64,000 bases of DNA. Origin: Actinomycetota bacterium. GTDB taxonomy: Bacteria; Actinomycetota; Acidimicrobiia; Acidimicrobiales; Ilumatobacteraceae. The notes beneath the pieces are model-generated. The model was not told the DNA's origin. It searched no databases and saw nothing but the letters and a program-made list of their open reading frames with translations. Location of the stretch: assembly GCA_016213625.1 (NCBI GenBank), contig JACQZZ010000091.1, positions 28,765 through 92,764 of the forward strand, in the 5' to 3' direction. The translations under genes were made by a program, and so were the position numbers. Positions 33,071-42,082 of this stretch are shown in pieces. Every line of letters starts with the position of its first letter. The first letter of the stretch is position 1.

Positions 33071-34205
33071 GCGCGGCGATCGCGTCGGCGATCTTCGTGA
33101 TGCCGACCGCGTTGTACGGCCCGAGGTAGAAGCTGTCGCTGACCGCGACGAACGCGTTGTTCTTGGCGGCGTCCCATTGCGGGAACTGAGCGAAGATCTG
33201 CGCGGCGTAGTCGGCAGCGCTCTCGCCGGGGAAGAACAGTCCGACCATCAACACGTCGACGTCGGCGGCAGCGAGGGCCTCGGCGTTGATCATCGCCCCG
33301 TCGTTGAACGAGGGCACACCGTCGAACGCGTTCACGCCGCCGGCAGCCTCGATGATGCTGTCGACCAGCGGCCCGGCGAACACCATCGGCACCTCGACCG
33401 ACACACCCATGCCCGGGTAGGCGACCAGCACGTGCGCCGGATCGGCCGATGCAGGCGCGATGGCTTCGATGTCCTCACGGGCGTGCTCGAGGAAATGCTC
33501 TGCCTCGTGCTGCACGTCGAAGATCATCGCGATCTCTTCGACCAACTCGAACGATGCCTCGTAGGTCTGGCTGTCGTAGCGCTCCTGGTCTTCCGGACGG
33601 GGCGACTCTGCTCCGTACGCGCAGTTCACCGGCGTGACGTAGCTGTTGATGCCCAGCGACTGCAGCTCGTCGCGGGTGATCGAACCCATCGACTCGCTGA
33701 AGCCGCCCGACCACGTGCTGATCACCAGATCGGGCTCGAGCGCCAGGATCTGCTCCCGCGGCACCTCGAAGTTCTCGTTGAGCGTGATGTCGCCGGTGGG
33801 CAGCGCGGCGATCTTCTCCACCATGCCCTCGACATCGGACTGCCCGTACGACTGGCTGTTGGCCAGGATGTGATCCTCCAGGCCGAGCGCGATGAACGTC
33901 TCGACCTCGGCGACGGAGGTGCCGTTCATGATGAGCACTCGTTCTGGCGCCTTCTCGAACGTCAGCTCGTACCCGCAGTTGTCGATGGTGAGCGGATACT
34001 CCGTCGACGTGTCGCTGTGCGCCACGTCGTGCGAGCCCTCGGTGTCGGCCACGGTGGTCTCCACTGCGGCCGTGGATTCGGGGACGGCGGTGGTCTCCGG
34101 AGCGGCCGTCTCGGGCGGGGCGGTGGTGGCGGTGCTGTCGTCGTCGCCACACGCGGCGAGGAGCAACGTGCCGACGAGCATCGGGATCATGAATCGTGAA
34201 CGCAT
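33063..34205 (-). CDS. Periplasmic-binding-protein-like lipoprotein of the metallophore ABC system
   Basis: A 380-residue lipoprotein: signal peptide MRSRFMIPMLVGTLLLAACG with lipobox LLAAC, a Thr/Ala/Pro/Glu linker about 45 residues long, then a TroA/FecB-fold binding domain (YELTFEKAPERVLIMNGTSV, LALEPDLVISTWSGG, VPSFNDGAMINAEALAAADV). It captures the ligand at the outer face and delivers it to the permease. The AERVLIMN and MNGTSVAEVETFIALGLED region is typical of iron-siderophore receptors; the exact cargo is unknown. First gene of a four-gene operon. No DtxR-like iron box was seen in the 268 bp upstream (34206-34473), which hold no gene. Confidence 0.9.
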   Translation of the reverse strand: MRSRFMIPMLVGTLLLAACGDDDSTATTAPPETAAPETTAVPESTAAVETTVADTEGSHDVAHSDTSTEYPLTIDNCGYELTFEKAPERVLIMNGTSVAEVETFIALGLEDHILANSQSYGQSDVEGMVEKIAALPTGDITLNENFEVPREQILALEPDLVISTWSGGFSESMGSITRDELQSLGINSYVTPVNCAYGAESPRPEDQERYDSQTYEASFELVEEIAMIFDVQHEAEHFLEHAREDIEAIAPASADPAHVLVAYPGMGVSVEVPMVFAGPLVDSIIEAAGGVNAFDGVPSFNDGAMINAEALAAADVDVLMVGLFFPGESAADYAAQIFAQFPQWDAAKNNAFVAVSDSFYLGPYNAVGITKIADAIAALG

Positions 34206-34473
34206 ATTCCACGGAGTCGCTCGAGGGACCTCAATGGTTCCCGACTCGTGGGATGCGACCGAATGCCCTCACCGCGTGACATCGACTGAGCAAACCTTGA
34301 CGCAGAGTGTGGAAGTCGCGGGAACTGCTTCGCCGCGTGTGACGACCTTGCTCGCATGGCACACATCGGAGCACCCATTCGCGTCGTCCGCGTCCAGCCC
34401 TTCGTCCCCAGGCCGGCACCCCGTGAGGCGCCGACGCCCGTGCAGGTGGCCGGCTCGGCACGGTGACCCGGTC

Positions 34474-35238
34474 ATGTCGATGACACTGCCGATCGACGAG
34501 GTTGCCGAGCCGCTGCGCGGCTTCAAGTTCGCCGAGGTCCGCGGGGCGCGCCACCCGCAGGTGCACCCCGCGGGCAAGTTCTGGCGGCGCGCCTACGACC
34601 ATCGGCAACCCGCGACGGCGGTGTGTCATCGACGCGGCCACGCCGCCCCGAGCGTGGAATGCACTTGCGGCTTCCATGCGGTACAGGACCTGCACACCCT
34701 GCCCGACGTGACCGAGCACCACGACCACATGGTGGTGCTGGAAGTGGAACTGGGCAGCACGGTCATCGAACACGAACAGGGCCTGCGCGGCGAACAACAG
34801 ACCGTGTTGGCAATGCGCTTCCCCGTGGCGTGCACCCGGTGCCGTCGCCCCGCCACCCATCTGCAACCCGGACGCGTGTGGCGCTCGGTGTGCGGCGCCT
34901 GCACGGGTCGCGACGCCGTCAGTCGTGCGGACGCGACAGCCCTGTTCGGTGTGGAGGTCAGCTTCACGGCGCAGGCGCCGAAGCAGTCGCAGCGCGTGAT
35001 GGAGACCGTGCGCGGGTTCTCGATGGTGGCGCTCATGCTGGTGTGCACCCTCTGCGCCACGAAGGTGTCCCCGCCACCGGCGTTCATGGCGTTGATGGGC
35101 GGTCTCACCTCGATGACGCTCGGGCTCGGCGCGGCCACGGCCGCCGCGCGCCTGCCGCGCACCCGAGAGTCGCTGTTCATCCTCCAGTCGGTGACACTCT
35201 TTCTGTCGTCGATGCTCCTGATCGCGATCACTCCCTGA
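34474..35238 (+). CDS. Membrane protein with Cys-rich N-terminal domain, hypothetical
   Basis: A 254-residue protein I cannot name. The N-terminal 150 residues are soluble and contain VECTCGFHAVQDL and a zinc-ribbon-like pair ACTRC... and SVCGACTG (two CxxC motifs 21 residues apart). The C-terminal 80 residues hold three hydrophobic helices (FSMVALMLVCTLCATKVSPP, FMALMGGLTSMTLGLGAATA, LFILQSVTLFLSSMLLIAIT). ATG 34474 is the start; it is convergent with the histidine kinase. Confidence 0.65.
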   Translation: MSMTLPIDEVAEPLRGFKFAEVRGARHPQVHPAGKFWRRAYDHRQPATAVCHRRGHAAPSVECTCGFHAVQDLHTLPDVTEHHDHMVVLEVELGSTVIEHEQGLRGEQQTVLAMRFPVACTRCRRPATHLQPGRVWRSVCGACTGRDAVSRADATALFGVEVSFTAQAPKQSQRVMETVRGFSMVALMLVCTLCATKVSPPPAFMALMGGLTSMTLGLGAATAAARLPRTRESLFILQSVTLFLSSMLLIAITP

Positions 35239-35242
35239 CACC

Positions 35243-35268
35243 CGGCGAGCCGGCCGAGTCACTCGCCG
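35243..35268. terminator. Possible bidirectional terminator
   Basis: CGGCGAG (35243-35249) and CTCGCCG (35262-35268) can form a 7-bp stem with a 12-nt loop, between two convergent genes and overlapping the histidine kinase stop. No T-run. Confidence 0.4.
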
Positions 35269-36587
35269 AGGGGTAGCCGCACTCGCGCCGTGGTGCCCTG
35301 CGGCGACGTCTCGAAACTGATCTCGCCGTGATGGCGATCCACCACGATCCGCCGCGAGATGTCGAGCCCCAACCCCGTGCCCTTCCCCACGTCCTTGGTG
35401 GTGAAGAACGGCTCGAACACCCTCTGGAGCACGTCGGCGGGAATGCCCGTCCCCGAGTCGGTGAGCTCCACCTGCAAGAAGCCGTCGACCACCGAGGAGG
35501 CGATGTGCAGCGTGCCCTTGCCCTCCATCGCATCGACCGCGTTGTCGATGACGTTGGTCCACACCTGGTTCATCTCAGCGGGGTAGCCACCGATGTCGGG
35601 AGTGTCGCCGTAGTCGCGAGTGATGCGGATGTTCTTCAGCTTCGGCGACAGCATCACCAGCGTGCTCTCGAGTCCCTCGCGCACCACGAACGTCTGACGA
35701 CCGGCGCGGTCCAGTTGCGAGTAGCTCTTCACCGCCTCGACCAGATTCGAGATGCGCCTCGTGGTGTCGGAGAGCTCGCCCAGCAGTCGGCTGGCCGAGA
35801 ACGTGGTGGCCGTCCACCGCAATGCCGGGTCGAGTGCCTCCGGCCCCACGGCTTTCTCCACGGCGGCGAGCCAGGTGCCATCGGCGCCCACCGCGGCCAA
35901 CGACGGCGCCAGGTCCCACGGACGGGTGACCCCGTGGCGCTCGAGCCACGTGCCCACGTTGTCCTCCCGGTCCATCATCGCCAGCGCGTCGGCATCAGGA
36001 ATCGCCAGGTCGAGCAGCTCGCGACGCAACCGATCCAGCTCGACGAACTGTTCTGCGGAGATGGGCATCACCGCCAGCGCCGACAGGTTCCCGAGCATCT
36101 CGTTGCACGTGGTGTTCAACGCTTCCACCGCGCGCAGCGAGGCCGATGCGGGGTTGTTGATCTCGTGCGCCAGCCCTGCGGCCATGGTGCCCAGCGCCAC
36201 CAGCGCCTCGCGCTGGCGCACCGTCGCTTCGATGCTGCGCACCGTTTGGTAGATGCCGGTGATGAGGTGCTTCCCGAACGGGAACCACTCGTCGATGAGG
36301 CGACCGAGTTCGCTCGACGGCAGCCGGAACATCGTGGTGGGCGCCACGGTGGTGCCCGTCGCCCGGTACCCGGCAGCGCTGGCGTCGGCCCACGCGCTCA
36401 GGCCGCCCGCCCACTGACCCGGAGCGGTCATGGTGGCCACCACCACCGTGTCGCCGGCGGACCGGCGCGTCAACTGCACCGCACCGTCGAGCAGGATCCA
36501 CAGGAAGTCGGACGTGCGCCCTTCGACGAACAGTTCCTCGCCCGGTTCGAATGTGAGCTCTTCACCCGTCGCCCACATCTGCTCCAA
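35259..36587 (-). CDS. Sensor histidine kinase with cyclic-nucleotide-binding domain
   Basis: A 442-residue soluble kinase. Residues 1-110 are a CRP-type cNMP-binding fold (FEPGEELFVEGRTSDFLWIL, GQWAGGLSAWAD). The dimerisation helix has the phospho-acceptor His in GLAHEINNPASAS, and the ATP domain has N-box VIDNAVDAM, G1 DSGTGIPADV, F/G2 KGTGLGLDISRRIV. The first usable start in the coding frame is TTG 36587 (ATG at 36578), but in-frame coding sequence ISIDALREAFLTRDLTDAQL runs back to a CTG at 36647 that overlaps the upstream stop as CTGA; that rare start would complete the domain. It is the partner of the receiver-TrxR fusion. Confidence 0.9.
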   Translation of the reverse strand: MEQMWATGEELTFEPGEELFVEGRTSDFLWILLDGAVQLTRRSAGDTVVVATMTAPGQWAGGLSAWADASAAGYRATGTTVAPTTMFRLPSSELGRLIDEWFPFGKHLITGIYQTVRSIEATVRQREALVALGTMAAGLAHEINNPASASLRAVEALNTTCNEMLGNLSALAVMPISAEQFVELDRLRRELLDLAIPDADALAMMDREDNVGTWLERHGVTRPWDLAPSLAAVGADGTWLAAVEKAVGPEALDPALRWTATTFSASRLLGELSDTTRRISNLVEAVKSYSQLDRAGRQTFVVREGLESTLVMLSPKLKNIRITRDYGDTPDIGGYPAEMNQVWTNVIDNAVDAMEGKGTLHIASSVVDGFLQVELTDSGTGIPADVLQRVFEPFFTTKDVGKGTGLGLDISRRIVVDRHHGEISFETSPQGTTARVRLPLGE

Positions 36588-36643
36588 CTGCGCGTCGGTG
36601 AGGTCGCGGGTGAGGAACGCCTCGCGGAGTGCGTCGATGCTAA

Positions 36644-38305
36644 TCAGATGGTCTCGAGGTACATGTGGACGTTGCTGACGGCGCTGGAACCTTCACCCAC
36701 GGCCGACGCCACTCGCTTCATCGACGACAGGCGCACGTCGCCCGCAGCGAACACGCCCGGTCTGCTGGTCTCCAACAGGAACGGCATGCGCTGCAGCGGC
36801 CAGCGCGGCCCGTCACCTGTGAGCGCAGCCACGTCGGGACCGGTGAGGATGAACCCCTTCGAGTCGCGCGCCACGTCGTCGCCCAGCCATTCGGTGCGGG
36901 GGAGTGCACCGATGAACGCGTACACCCAGTTCGCCTCCACCGTCTGCGTCTCGCCCGTCTGCCGGTTCACCAACGTGAGCGTCTCGAGGTGATCGGTGCC
37001 GGTGCCCGACTGGATCTCGGTGTGCAACAGCACGTCGATGTTCTCCGCGGCGTTGATGCGCTCGACCAGGTACTGCGACATGCCCGCTTCGAGCGAGCCA
37101 CCGCGCACCAGCATCACCACTCGCTTCGCGTACTTCGCGAGGTGCATGGCCGCCTGCCCTGCGGAGTTGGCCGCGCCCACGATGTACACGTCGTCGCCCG
37201 CGGTGCCCGGCGCATCGCTGGCCGACGCGCCGTAGTACACACCGCGTCCGGCGAGAGCTGCCATGCCCGGCGCCTCGAGCAGCCGATACGACACACCCGA
37301 GGCCACGAGCACTGCTCGCGCCTCGACCGACGTGCCGTCGTCGAACTGCACGGCGTGGATGCAACCGCGCGTCTCGAGGCCCACCACGTTGCGGGCCAGC
37401 ACCATCTCGGCCCCGAGGCGCTTGGCCTGGGTGACCGCCCGATGCGACAGGTCGGCGCCGCTCAATCCGTTGGGGAACCCGAGGTAGTTCTCGATGCGTG
37501 AGCTCTGTGCGGCCTGACCGCCCGGTGCTTCGCGTTCGATGATCGCGGTGGCCAATCCCTCCGACGCGCCGTACACGGCGGCGGCCAGCCCGGCGGGCCC
37601 GGCACCCACGACCACCAGGTCGTAGAGCGTGGACTCGGCGGTCGTGCGCAGGCCCAGCGCATCGGCCAGACCGCGCAGGTCGGCGCCGTGCAGAGCAGTG
37701 CCGTCGGGCAGCAGCACCAACGGCTCGGTGGCCTCGTCGGCGGCGAACAGACCGTGCAGTCGCTGCGCCTCGGCATCGCGCCCGAGCTCCAACCACTGGT
37801 ACGGCACGTGGTTGCGGGCCAGGAACATGCGGGTGTCGTGACTGCGCTCGCTCCATTTGCTCCCCACCACGCGCACACCCTGGAACCGGTTGCCGAACTC
37901 GCGCTGCCAGTCGCCGAGCAGGTCGTCGAGCACCGGATACAGCCGTTCCTCCGGTGGTGCCCACGGCTTCATCAGGTAGTGGTCGAGCCCGATCTCGTTG
38001 ATGGCCCGGATGGCCACGTCGGTGTCGGCATACGCCGTGAGCAACACCTTCTTCGCGTTCGGGGCGAACTCCACGGATCGACCCAGCAACTCGATGCCCG
38101 TCATCTCCGGCATGCGGTGATCCGACACGATGAGCGCCACCGCCTGGTCGCGCCTGGCGAACTCCTCCAGCGCGGTGAGCGCCTCGGCCCCCGAGGTGGC
38201 ACGCGCGATGCGATAGCGATCGGCGTAGCGCGCCCGAAGGTCACGCGTGATCGCTTGCGACACGGCGACGTCGTCGTCGACCGTGAGGATGATGTCGGTC
38301 GGCAA
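36644..38305 (-). CDS. Receiver domain-glutaredoxin-like-thioredoxin reductase-like fusion
   Basis: A 553-residue three-part protein. Residues 4-125 are a receiver (D10-D12 acidic pocket, phospho-Asp D62 in VSDHRMPE, K113). Residues 140-222 resemble a glutaredoxin fold (VVGSKWSERSHDTRMFLARN, EPLVLLPDGTALHGADL) without its cysteines. Residues 228-553 are a TrxR-type FAD/NADPH module: FAD motif GAGPAGLAAAVYG, NADPH motif VGAANSAGQAAMHL and C-terminal FAD motif PGVFAAGDVR. The redox CxxC is absent (GVYYGASASDAPG). The start is TTG 38305 after GGAGGG. Known fusions of this type pair with cNMP-domain kinases; NADPH-dependent signalling is a reasonable idea. Confidence 0.9.
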   Translation of the reverse strand: MPTDIILTVDDDVAVSQAITRDLRARYADRYRIARATSGAEALTALEEFARRDQAVALIVSDHRMPEMTGIELLGRSVEFAPNAKKVLLTAYADTDVAIRAINEIGLDHYLMKPWAPPEERLYPVLDDLLGDWQREFGNRFQGVRVVGSKWSERSHDTRMFLARNHVPYQWLELGRDAEAQRLHGLFAADEATEPLVLLPDGTALHGADLRGLADALGLRTTAESTLYDLVVVGAGPAGLAAAVYGASEGLATAIIEREAPGGQAAQSSRIENYLGFPNGLSGADLSHRAVTQAKRLGAEMVLARNVVGLETRGCIHAVQFDDGTSVEARAVLVASGVSYRLLEAPGMAALAGRGVYYGASASDAPGTAGDDVYIVGAANSAGQAAMHLAKYAKRVVMLVRGGSLEAGMSQYLVERINAAENIDVLLHTEIQSGTGTDHLETLTLVNRQTGETQTVEANWVYAFIGALPRTEWLGDDVARDSKGFILTGPDVAALTGDGPRWPLQRMPFLLETSRPGVFAAGDVRLSSMKRVASAVGEGSSAVSNVHMYLETI

Positions 38306-38383
38306 TGGCCCTCCGTGCGTGCAACCGCGGCCCCCGTCGAGCCGATGTCGGCACATCGTAGGTGAGGGCGGAGGGTGCTCGAA

Positions 38384-39352
38384 TCAGATCGGCGGCACCG
38401 GCTGGGGCGTGTACGGCGCCTCCAGGCGGGCCACTTCGTCGTCGGTGAGGTGTACGTCGAGCGACGCCACCGCATCGTCGAGGTGATGGGGTTTGGTGAA
38501 CCCCACGATGGGTGCGGCGACCGCAGGATGGCGCGACACCCAGGCCAACCCCACTGCCGCACGCGACACGCCGCGCTCGGCCGCGATCTGCGCCACCTGC
38601 TCGATGATCTCGGTGTTCGCCGCGGTGTAGATGCGCTTGCCGTACTCGTCGGTCTCGAGGCGAGTGGTGGTGGCATCCAGGTCGCGGGTGAGCTTGCCGC
38701 GGGCGAGCGGGCTCCACGGGATGACGCCCACCCCCTGGTCCAGACAGAGCGGCAGCATCTCGCGCTCCTCCTCGCGGTAGATCAGGTTGTACTGGTTCTG
38801 CATGGTGACGAACTTCGTCCACCCGTGCAGCTCGGCCGTGTACTGCAGCTTCGAGAACTGCCACGCCCACATCGACGACGCGCCCAGATAGCGGGCCTTG
38901 CCGGCCTTCACCACGTCGTGCAGCGCGTCCATCGTCTCCTCCACCGGCGTGTGTGGGTCGAACCGGTGGATCTGGTAGAGGTCGACGTACTCGGTGCCCA
39001 GCCGGCGCAGGCTGGCGTCGATCTCGTGCATGATCGCCTTGCGTGACAAGCCGCCCGAGTTCGGGCCGCGGCGCGTGGGGAAGAACACCTTGGTGGCCAG
39101 CACGATCTCTTCGCGGCGGGCGAAGTCGCGCAGGGCGCGCCCCACGATCTCCTCGCTGGTGCCGTCGGAGTAGCTGTTGGCCGTGTCGAAGAAGTTGATG
39201 CCGACGTCGATGGCTCGCTGGATGAACGGGCGGCTCTCGTCCTCGCCCATCGTCCATGCATGGGTGCCGCGTTCGGGCACCCCGTAGCTCATGCAACCGA
39301 GGCAGATGCGGGAGACGTCGAGGCCGGTGGATCCGAGCTTGGTGTACTGCAT
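38384..39352 (-). CDS. Aldo/keto reductase
   Basis: A 322-residue NADPH-dependent AKR (TIM barrel). The catalytic tetrad is present: D in FFDTANSYSDG, Tyr in the same segment, K in VLATKVFF and H in LYQIHRFDPH. NADP-binding region: VGVIPWSPLARGKLT and PIVGFTKPHHLDDAV. It resembles the MDR/YajO-like group acting on small aldehydes and ketones. ATG 39352 start; 78 bp upstream of the TrxR fusion in the same direction and possibly co-transcribed. The 188 bp before the next gene hold a divergent promoter region. Confidence 0.9.
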   Translation of the reverse strand: MQYTKLGSTGLDVSRICLGCMSYGVPERGTHAWTMGEDESRPFIQRAIDVGINFFDTANSYSDGTSEEIVGRALRDFARREEIVLATKVFFPTRRGPNSGGLSRKAIMHEIDASLRRLGTEYVDLYQIHRFDPHTPVEETMDALHDVVKAGKARYLGASSMWAWQFSKLQYTAELHGWTKFVTMQNQYNLIYREEEREMLPLCLDQGVGVIPWSPLARGKLTRDLDATTTRLETDEYGKRIYTAANTEIIEQVAQIAAERGVSRAAVGLAWVSRHPAVAAPIVGFTKPHHLDDAVASLDVHLTDDEVARLEAPYTPQPVPPI

Positions 39353-39540
39353 GTGGCGACTCTACGCACCGGCCGCGGTCGTCCGACCGCCTGCCGGTGA
39401 CCATGCGTGGCGGTCGACGCGAAACGGCGTTGCCTTCTTGACCTTTCCGGTCCCTTGGTCCCTGTTCGGCGCAGCGCCGACCCCGACAGAATGGACAGTG
39501 AGAGCGGGCGGTTCCGATGGTCCGGTGCCCGGAGACAACG

Positions 39541-42024
39541 ATGCAGTGGGACGACATCAGTTCGTTGGACGCACAGTTCAGGCTCCTGGTCGACCTCTCG
39601 CGCGAGGTCGTCTTCCGGGTGGACGAGTTCGGCGACTTCGAGTGGGTGTCGCCAGCGGTGGAACGCATCACTGGGTGGCCGCCAGAGGACCTGGTGGGGC
39701 GGAGTTCGCTCGACGTGGTCCCACCGGCTGGTTTGGACGATTTGGCCAAGATCGAACACGACCTCCGCAACGGCGACGTGGTCCACTACTTGGGGCAGTT
39801 CGCGCACGCCGATGGCACTGCACGGTGGACCGAAGTCGAGTTGCGGCCGGCATATGACGACGTGGGTGAGCGAATGGGCACGGTGGGTGTCGCTCGCGAC
39901 GTGCACGACGCAGTGATCGCCCAGCGAGCGCTGGCCGAGTCGGAGGCCCACTACCGCCTCATCGCCGACCACGCATCGGACGTGGTCGTGAAGCTCGATC
40001 CGCAGCTGAGGATTCGGTGGGTCTCGCCGTCGGTGCAGCACGTGCTCGGGTGGGACCCGGACGAGGCGGAGGGCATCGACGCGCTGAGTCTGGTGCACCC
40101 CGACGATGTGGCGCTCACCGATCATCGCGGCATGACCGACGGTGATCCGGCACGGCCACCAGTCCCGCCCGACGGGTTCGTCCTGCGCATCCTCGATGCG
40201 CATGGCAAGTATCGATGGATGCTGTCGACCCGGCCGCGAACCGTGTTCGGCCCCGATGGCGAGGAGATCGCCACGGTCTCCAACTGGACGGATGTGCAGG
40301 ACCTCGTGAAGGCGCGCCAGGCGGCGCAGCGCGACCAGGAGCGCCTGCGAGTGACCCTCGACTCGATGCTCGACCCGCACGTGGTGCTCGCCCCACTGTT
40401 CGGCGACGACGGCACGCTGGTCGACTTCGTGGTGGTCGAGGCGAACGTCGCTGCCCTGGTGGCGTCGGCCGCACGGCGCGACGAGGCGATCACCGGGCGA
40501 ATGGTCGAATTCCTGTCCGGGCGCGATCACCTGCGCGCCGTCGACCTGCTCGGCAGGGTGTTCGAGACGGGCGAGTCGCTGGCGATCGACGACCAGCCGT
40601 TCGACTCGCGGGCCGACGGCATGCGCGAACACCGCTACGACCTTCGTGCCGTGAAGGTGAACGATCAGGTCAGTGTCACCTGGCGCGACGTCACCGACCG
40701 GCATGTGTTCGAGGAACGCCTGTCCGACATGGCGCTGCACGATCCACTGACCGGACTGGCCAACCGCGCCGCGCTGCTCGACGAGTTGCTCCGAGCGCTG
40801 GTCTCCGGCCGACGCTCCCGGGCGATGACCGCGGTGTTGATGATGGACCTCGACCAGTTCAAGTCCGTCAACGACACGCACGGTCATGGTGTGGGGGATC
40901 AGCTCCTCGTGGTCGCCGCCGATCGCCTGCGTCGTGTGGTGCGCGCAGGCGATCTGGTGGCCCGACTCGGTGGCGACGAGTTCGTGGTGGTCATGCGCGA
41001 CCTCGCCGACACCGACGAGCCGTTCCGCGTCGGCGCTCGCATCGTCGACGAGTTCCGCCAGCCCATTCGGGTGAGCGGTCATGATCTGCTCACCACCGCC
41101 AGCCTGGGGATCGCCATCTCCACGGACCGCAGCGGTGCCGACGACCTGCTGCGCGAGGCCGACGTGGCGATGTACCGCGCCAAGGAGAGCGGTCGCGACC
41201 GGTTCACCGCGTACAACGAGGCGCTCCGTGTTGCGGCCGGAGAGCGGGTGTTGCTGGAGCAGCAACTCCGACCGGCGCTGGGCCTGGGCGAGCTGGTGGT
41301 GTTCTTCCAGCCCGAGGTCGACCTCGCCACGGGCGAGGTGTGCGGCGCCGAGGCGTTGCTGCGCTGGCACCACCAGTCGGGCGAGCTCTACGCCGCCGAT
41401 CGGTTCATCGACCTCGCCGAGGAGACCGGGCTGATGGTCGACATCGGTCGATGGGTGCTGCGCGAGGGCTGCCGGGCGGCCGCCAAGTGGAGCAAGTGCG
41501 CCTCCACGCCGTTGCGCACGCTGTACCTGAACGTGTCCAGAGCGCAGCTGAGCGATGTCGGGTTGTCCGACGACCTCGAACGCATCCTCGCGGAGACCGG
41601 TGTGTCCCCGGCGATGATCTGTGTGGAGGTCGCCGAGCCGGCGCTGGACCACGCGGGGATGACCGTCACCGCCAACCTCGCTCGACTCCACGAGCTCGGG
41701 GTGCGCCTCGCCATCGACGACTTCGGCAGCGGTGACGCAGCGTTGGCTCACCTGCGCGACCATCGGGTCGACGCGGTGAAGATCGATCGATCCTTCGTCA
41801 GCGATGTCGACGTCGACGACTACTCGCGTCGTCTCGTGGCCGGTATCACGGCCCTCGCCGGGCAGGTGGGCCTCACCGTGGTGGCCGAAGGCGTGGAGAC
41901 CGACTCGCAGGCGAGGGTGCTGCGCGACCTCGGCTGTGCCACCGCCCACGGCTACCTGTTCGCCCACGCAGTCCCGCTGGACGAGTTCCCGACGGTGATG
42001 CGGCGGCTGCACCACATCGGCTGA
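39541..42024 (+). CDS. PAS-PAS-GGDEF-EAL cyclic-di-GMP enzyme
   Basis: An 827-residue soluble protein: PAS 1 (about 10-125, WVSPAVERITGWPPEDLVGR), PAS 2 (137-255, WVSPSVQHVLGWDPDEAEGI), a third PAS-like region (270-395), GGDEF (400-560) and EAL (570-815). The synthase site RLGGDEFVVV (GGDEF at 477-481) is intact and the inhibitory I-site RAGD lies just upstream. The hydrolase domain keeps GAEALLRWH, LNVSRAQL, IDDFGSG, VKIDRSFV and VVAEGVET, so both activities are possible. ATG 39541 follows GGAG; ATG 39517 is the alternative. Nearby Tad, TasA-like and Pel-like loci are natural c-di-GMP targets. Confidence 0.93.
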   Translation: MQWDDISSLDAQFRLLVDLSREVVFRVDEFGDFEWVSPAVERITGWPPEDLVGRSSLDVVPPAGLDDLAKIEHDLRNGDVVHYLGQFAHADGTARWTEVELRPAYDDVGERMGTVGVARDVHDAVIAQRALAESEAHYRLIADHASDVVVKLDPQLRIRWVSPSVQHVLGWDPDEAEGIDALSLVHPDDVALTDHRGMTDGDPARPPVPPDGFVLRILDAHGKYRWMLSTRPRTVFGPDGEEIATVSNWTDVQDLVKARQAAQRDQERLRVTLDSMLDPHVVLAPLFGDDGTLVDFVVVEANVAALVASAARRDEAITGRMVEFLSGRDHLRAVDLLGRVFETGESLAIDDQPFDSRADGMREHRYDLRAVKVNDQVSVTWRDVTDRHVFEERLSDMALHDPLTGLANRAALLDELLRALVSGRRSRAMTAVLMMDLDQFKSVNDTHGHGVGDQLLVVAADRLRRVVRAGDLVARLGGDEFVVVMRDLADTDEPFRVGARIVDEFRQPIRVSGHDLLTTASLGIAISTDRSGADDLLREADVAMYRAKESGRDRFTAYNEALRVAAGERVLLEQQLRPALGLGELVVFFQPEVDLATGEVCGAEALLRWHHQSGELYAADRFIDLAEETGLMVDIGRWVLREGCRAAAKWSKCASTPLRTLYLNVSRAQLSDVGLSDDLERILAETGVSPAMICVEVAEPALDHAGMTVTANLARLHELGVRLAIDDFGSGDAALAHLRDHRVDAVKIDRSFVSDVDVDDYSRRLVAGITALAGQVGLTVVAEGVETDSQARVLRDLGCATAHGYLFAHAVPLDEFPTVMRRLHHIG

Positions 42025-42082
42025 CGACTCCGCCGCTGCCCCGCCGTGCCCCGCTCAGTGACGCGGGTTTAGTCTGGACTCG

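Noticed and set aside
34206..34473. Cobalamin riboswitch or iron box upstream of the ABC operon
   Set aside because: No B12-box core and no DtxR-like 19-bp palindrome could be found in the 268 bp.
39289..42015. 908-aa open frame opposite the GGDEF-EAL gene
   Set aside because: It is the high-GC shadow of a gene with clear GGDEF and EAL motifs; His/Arg/Gln-rich composition, no domain.
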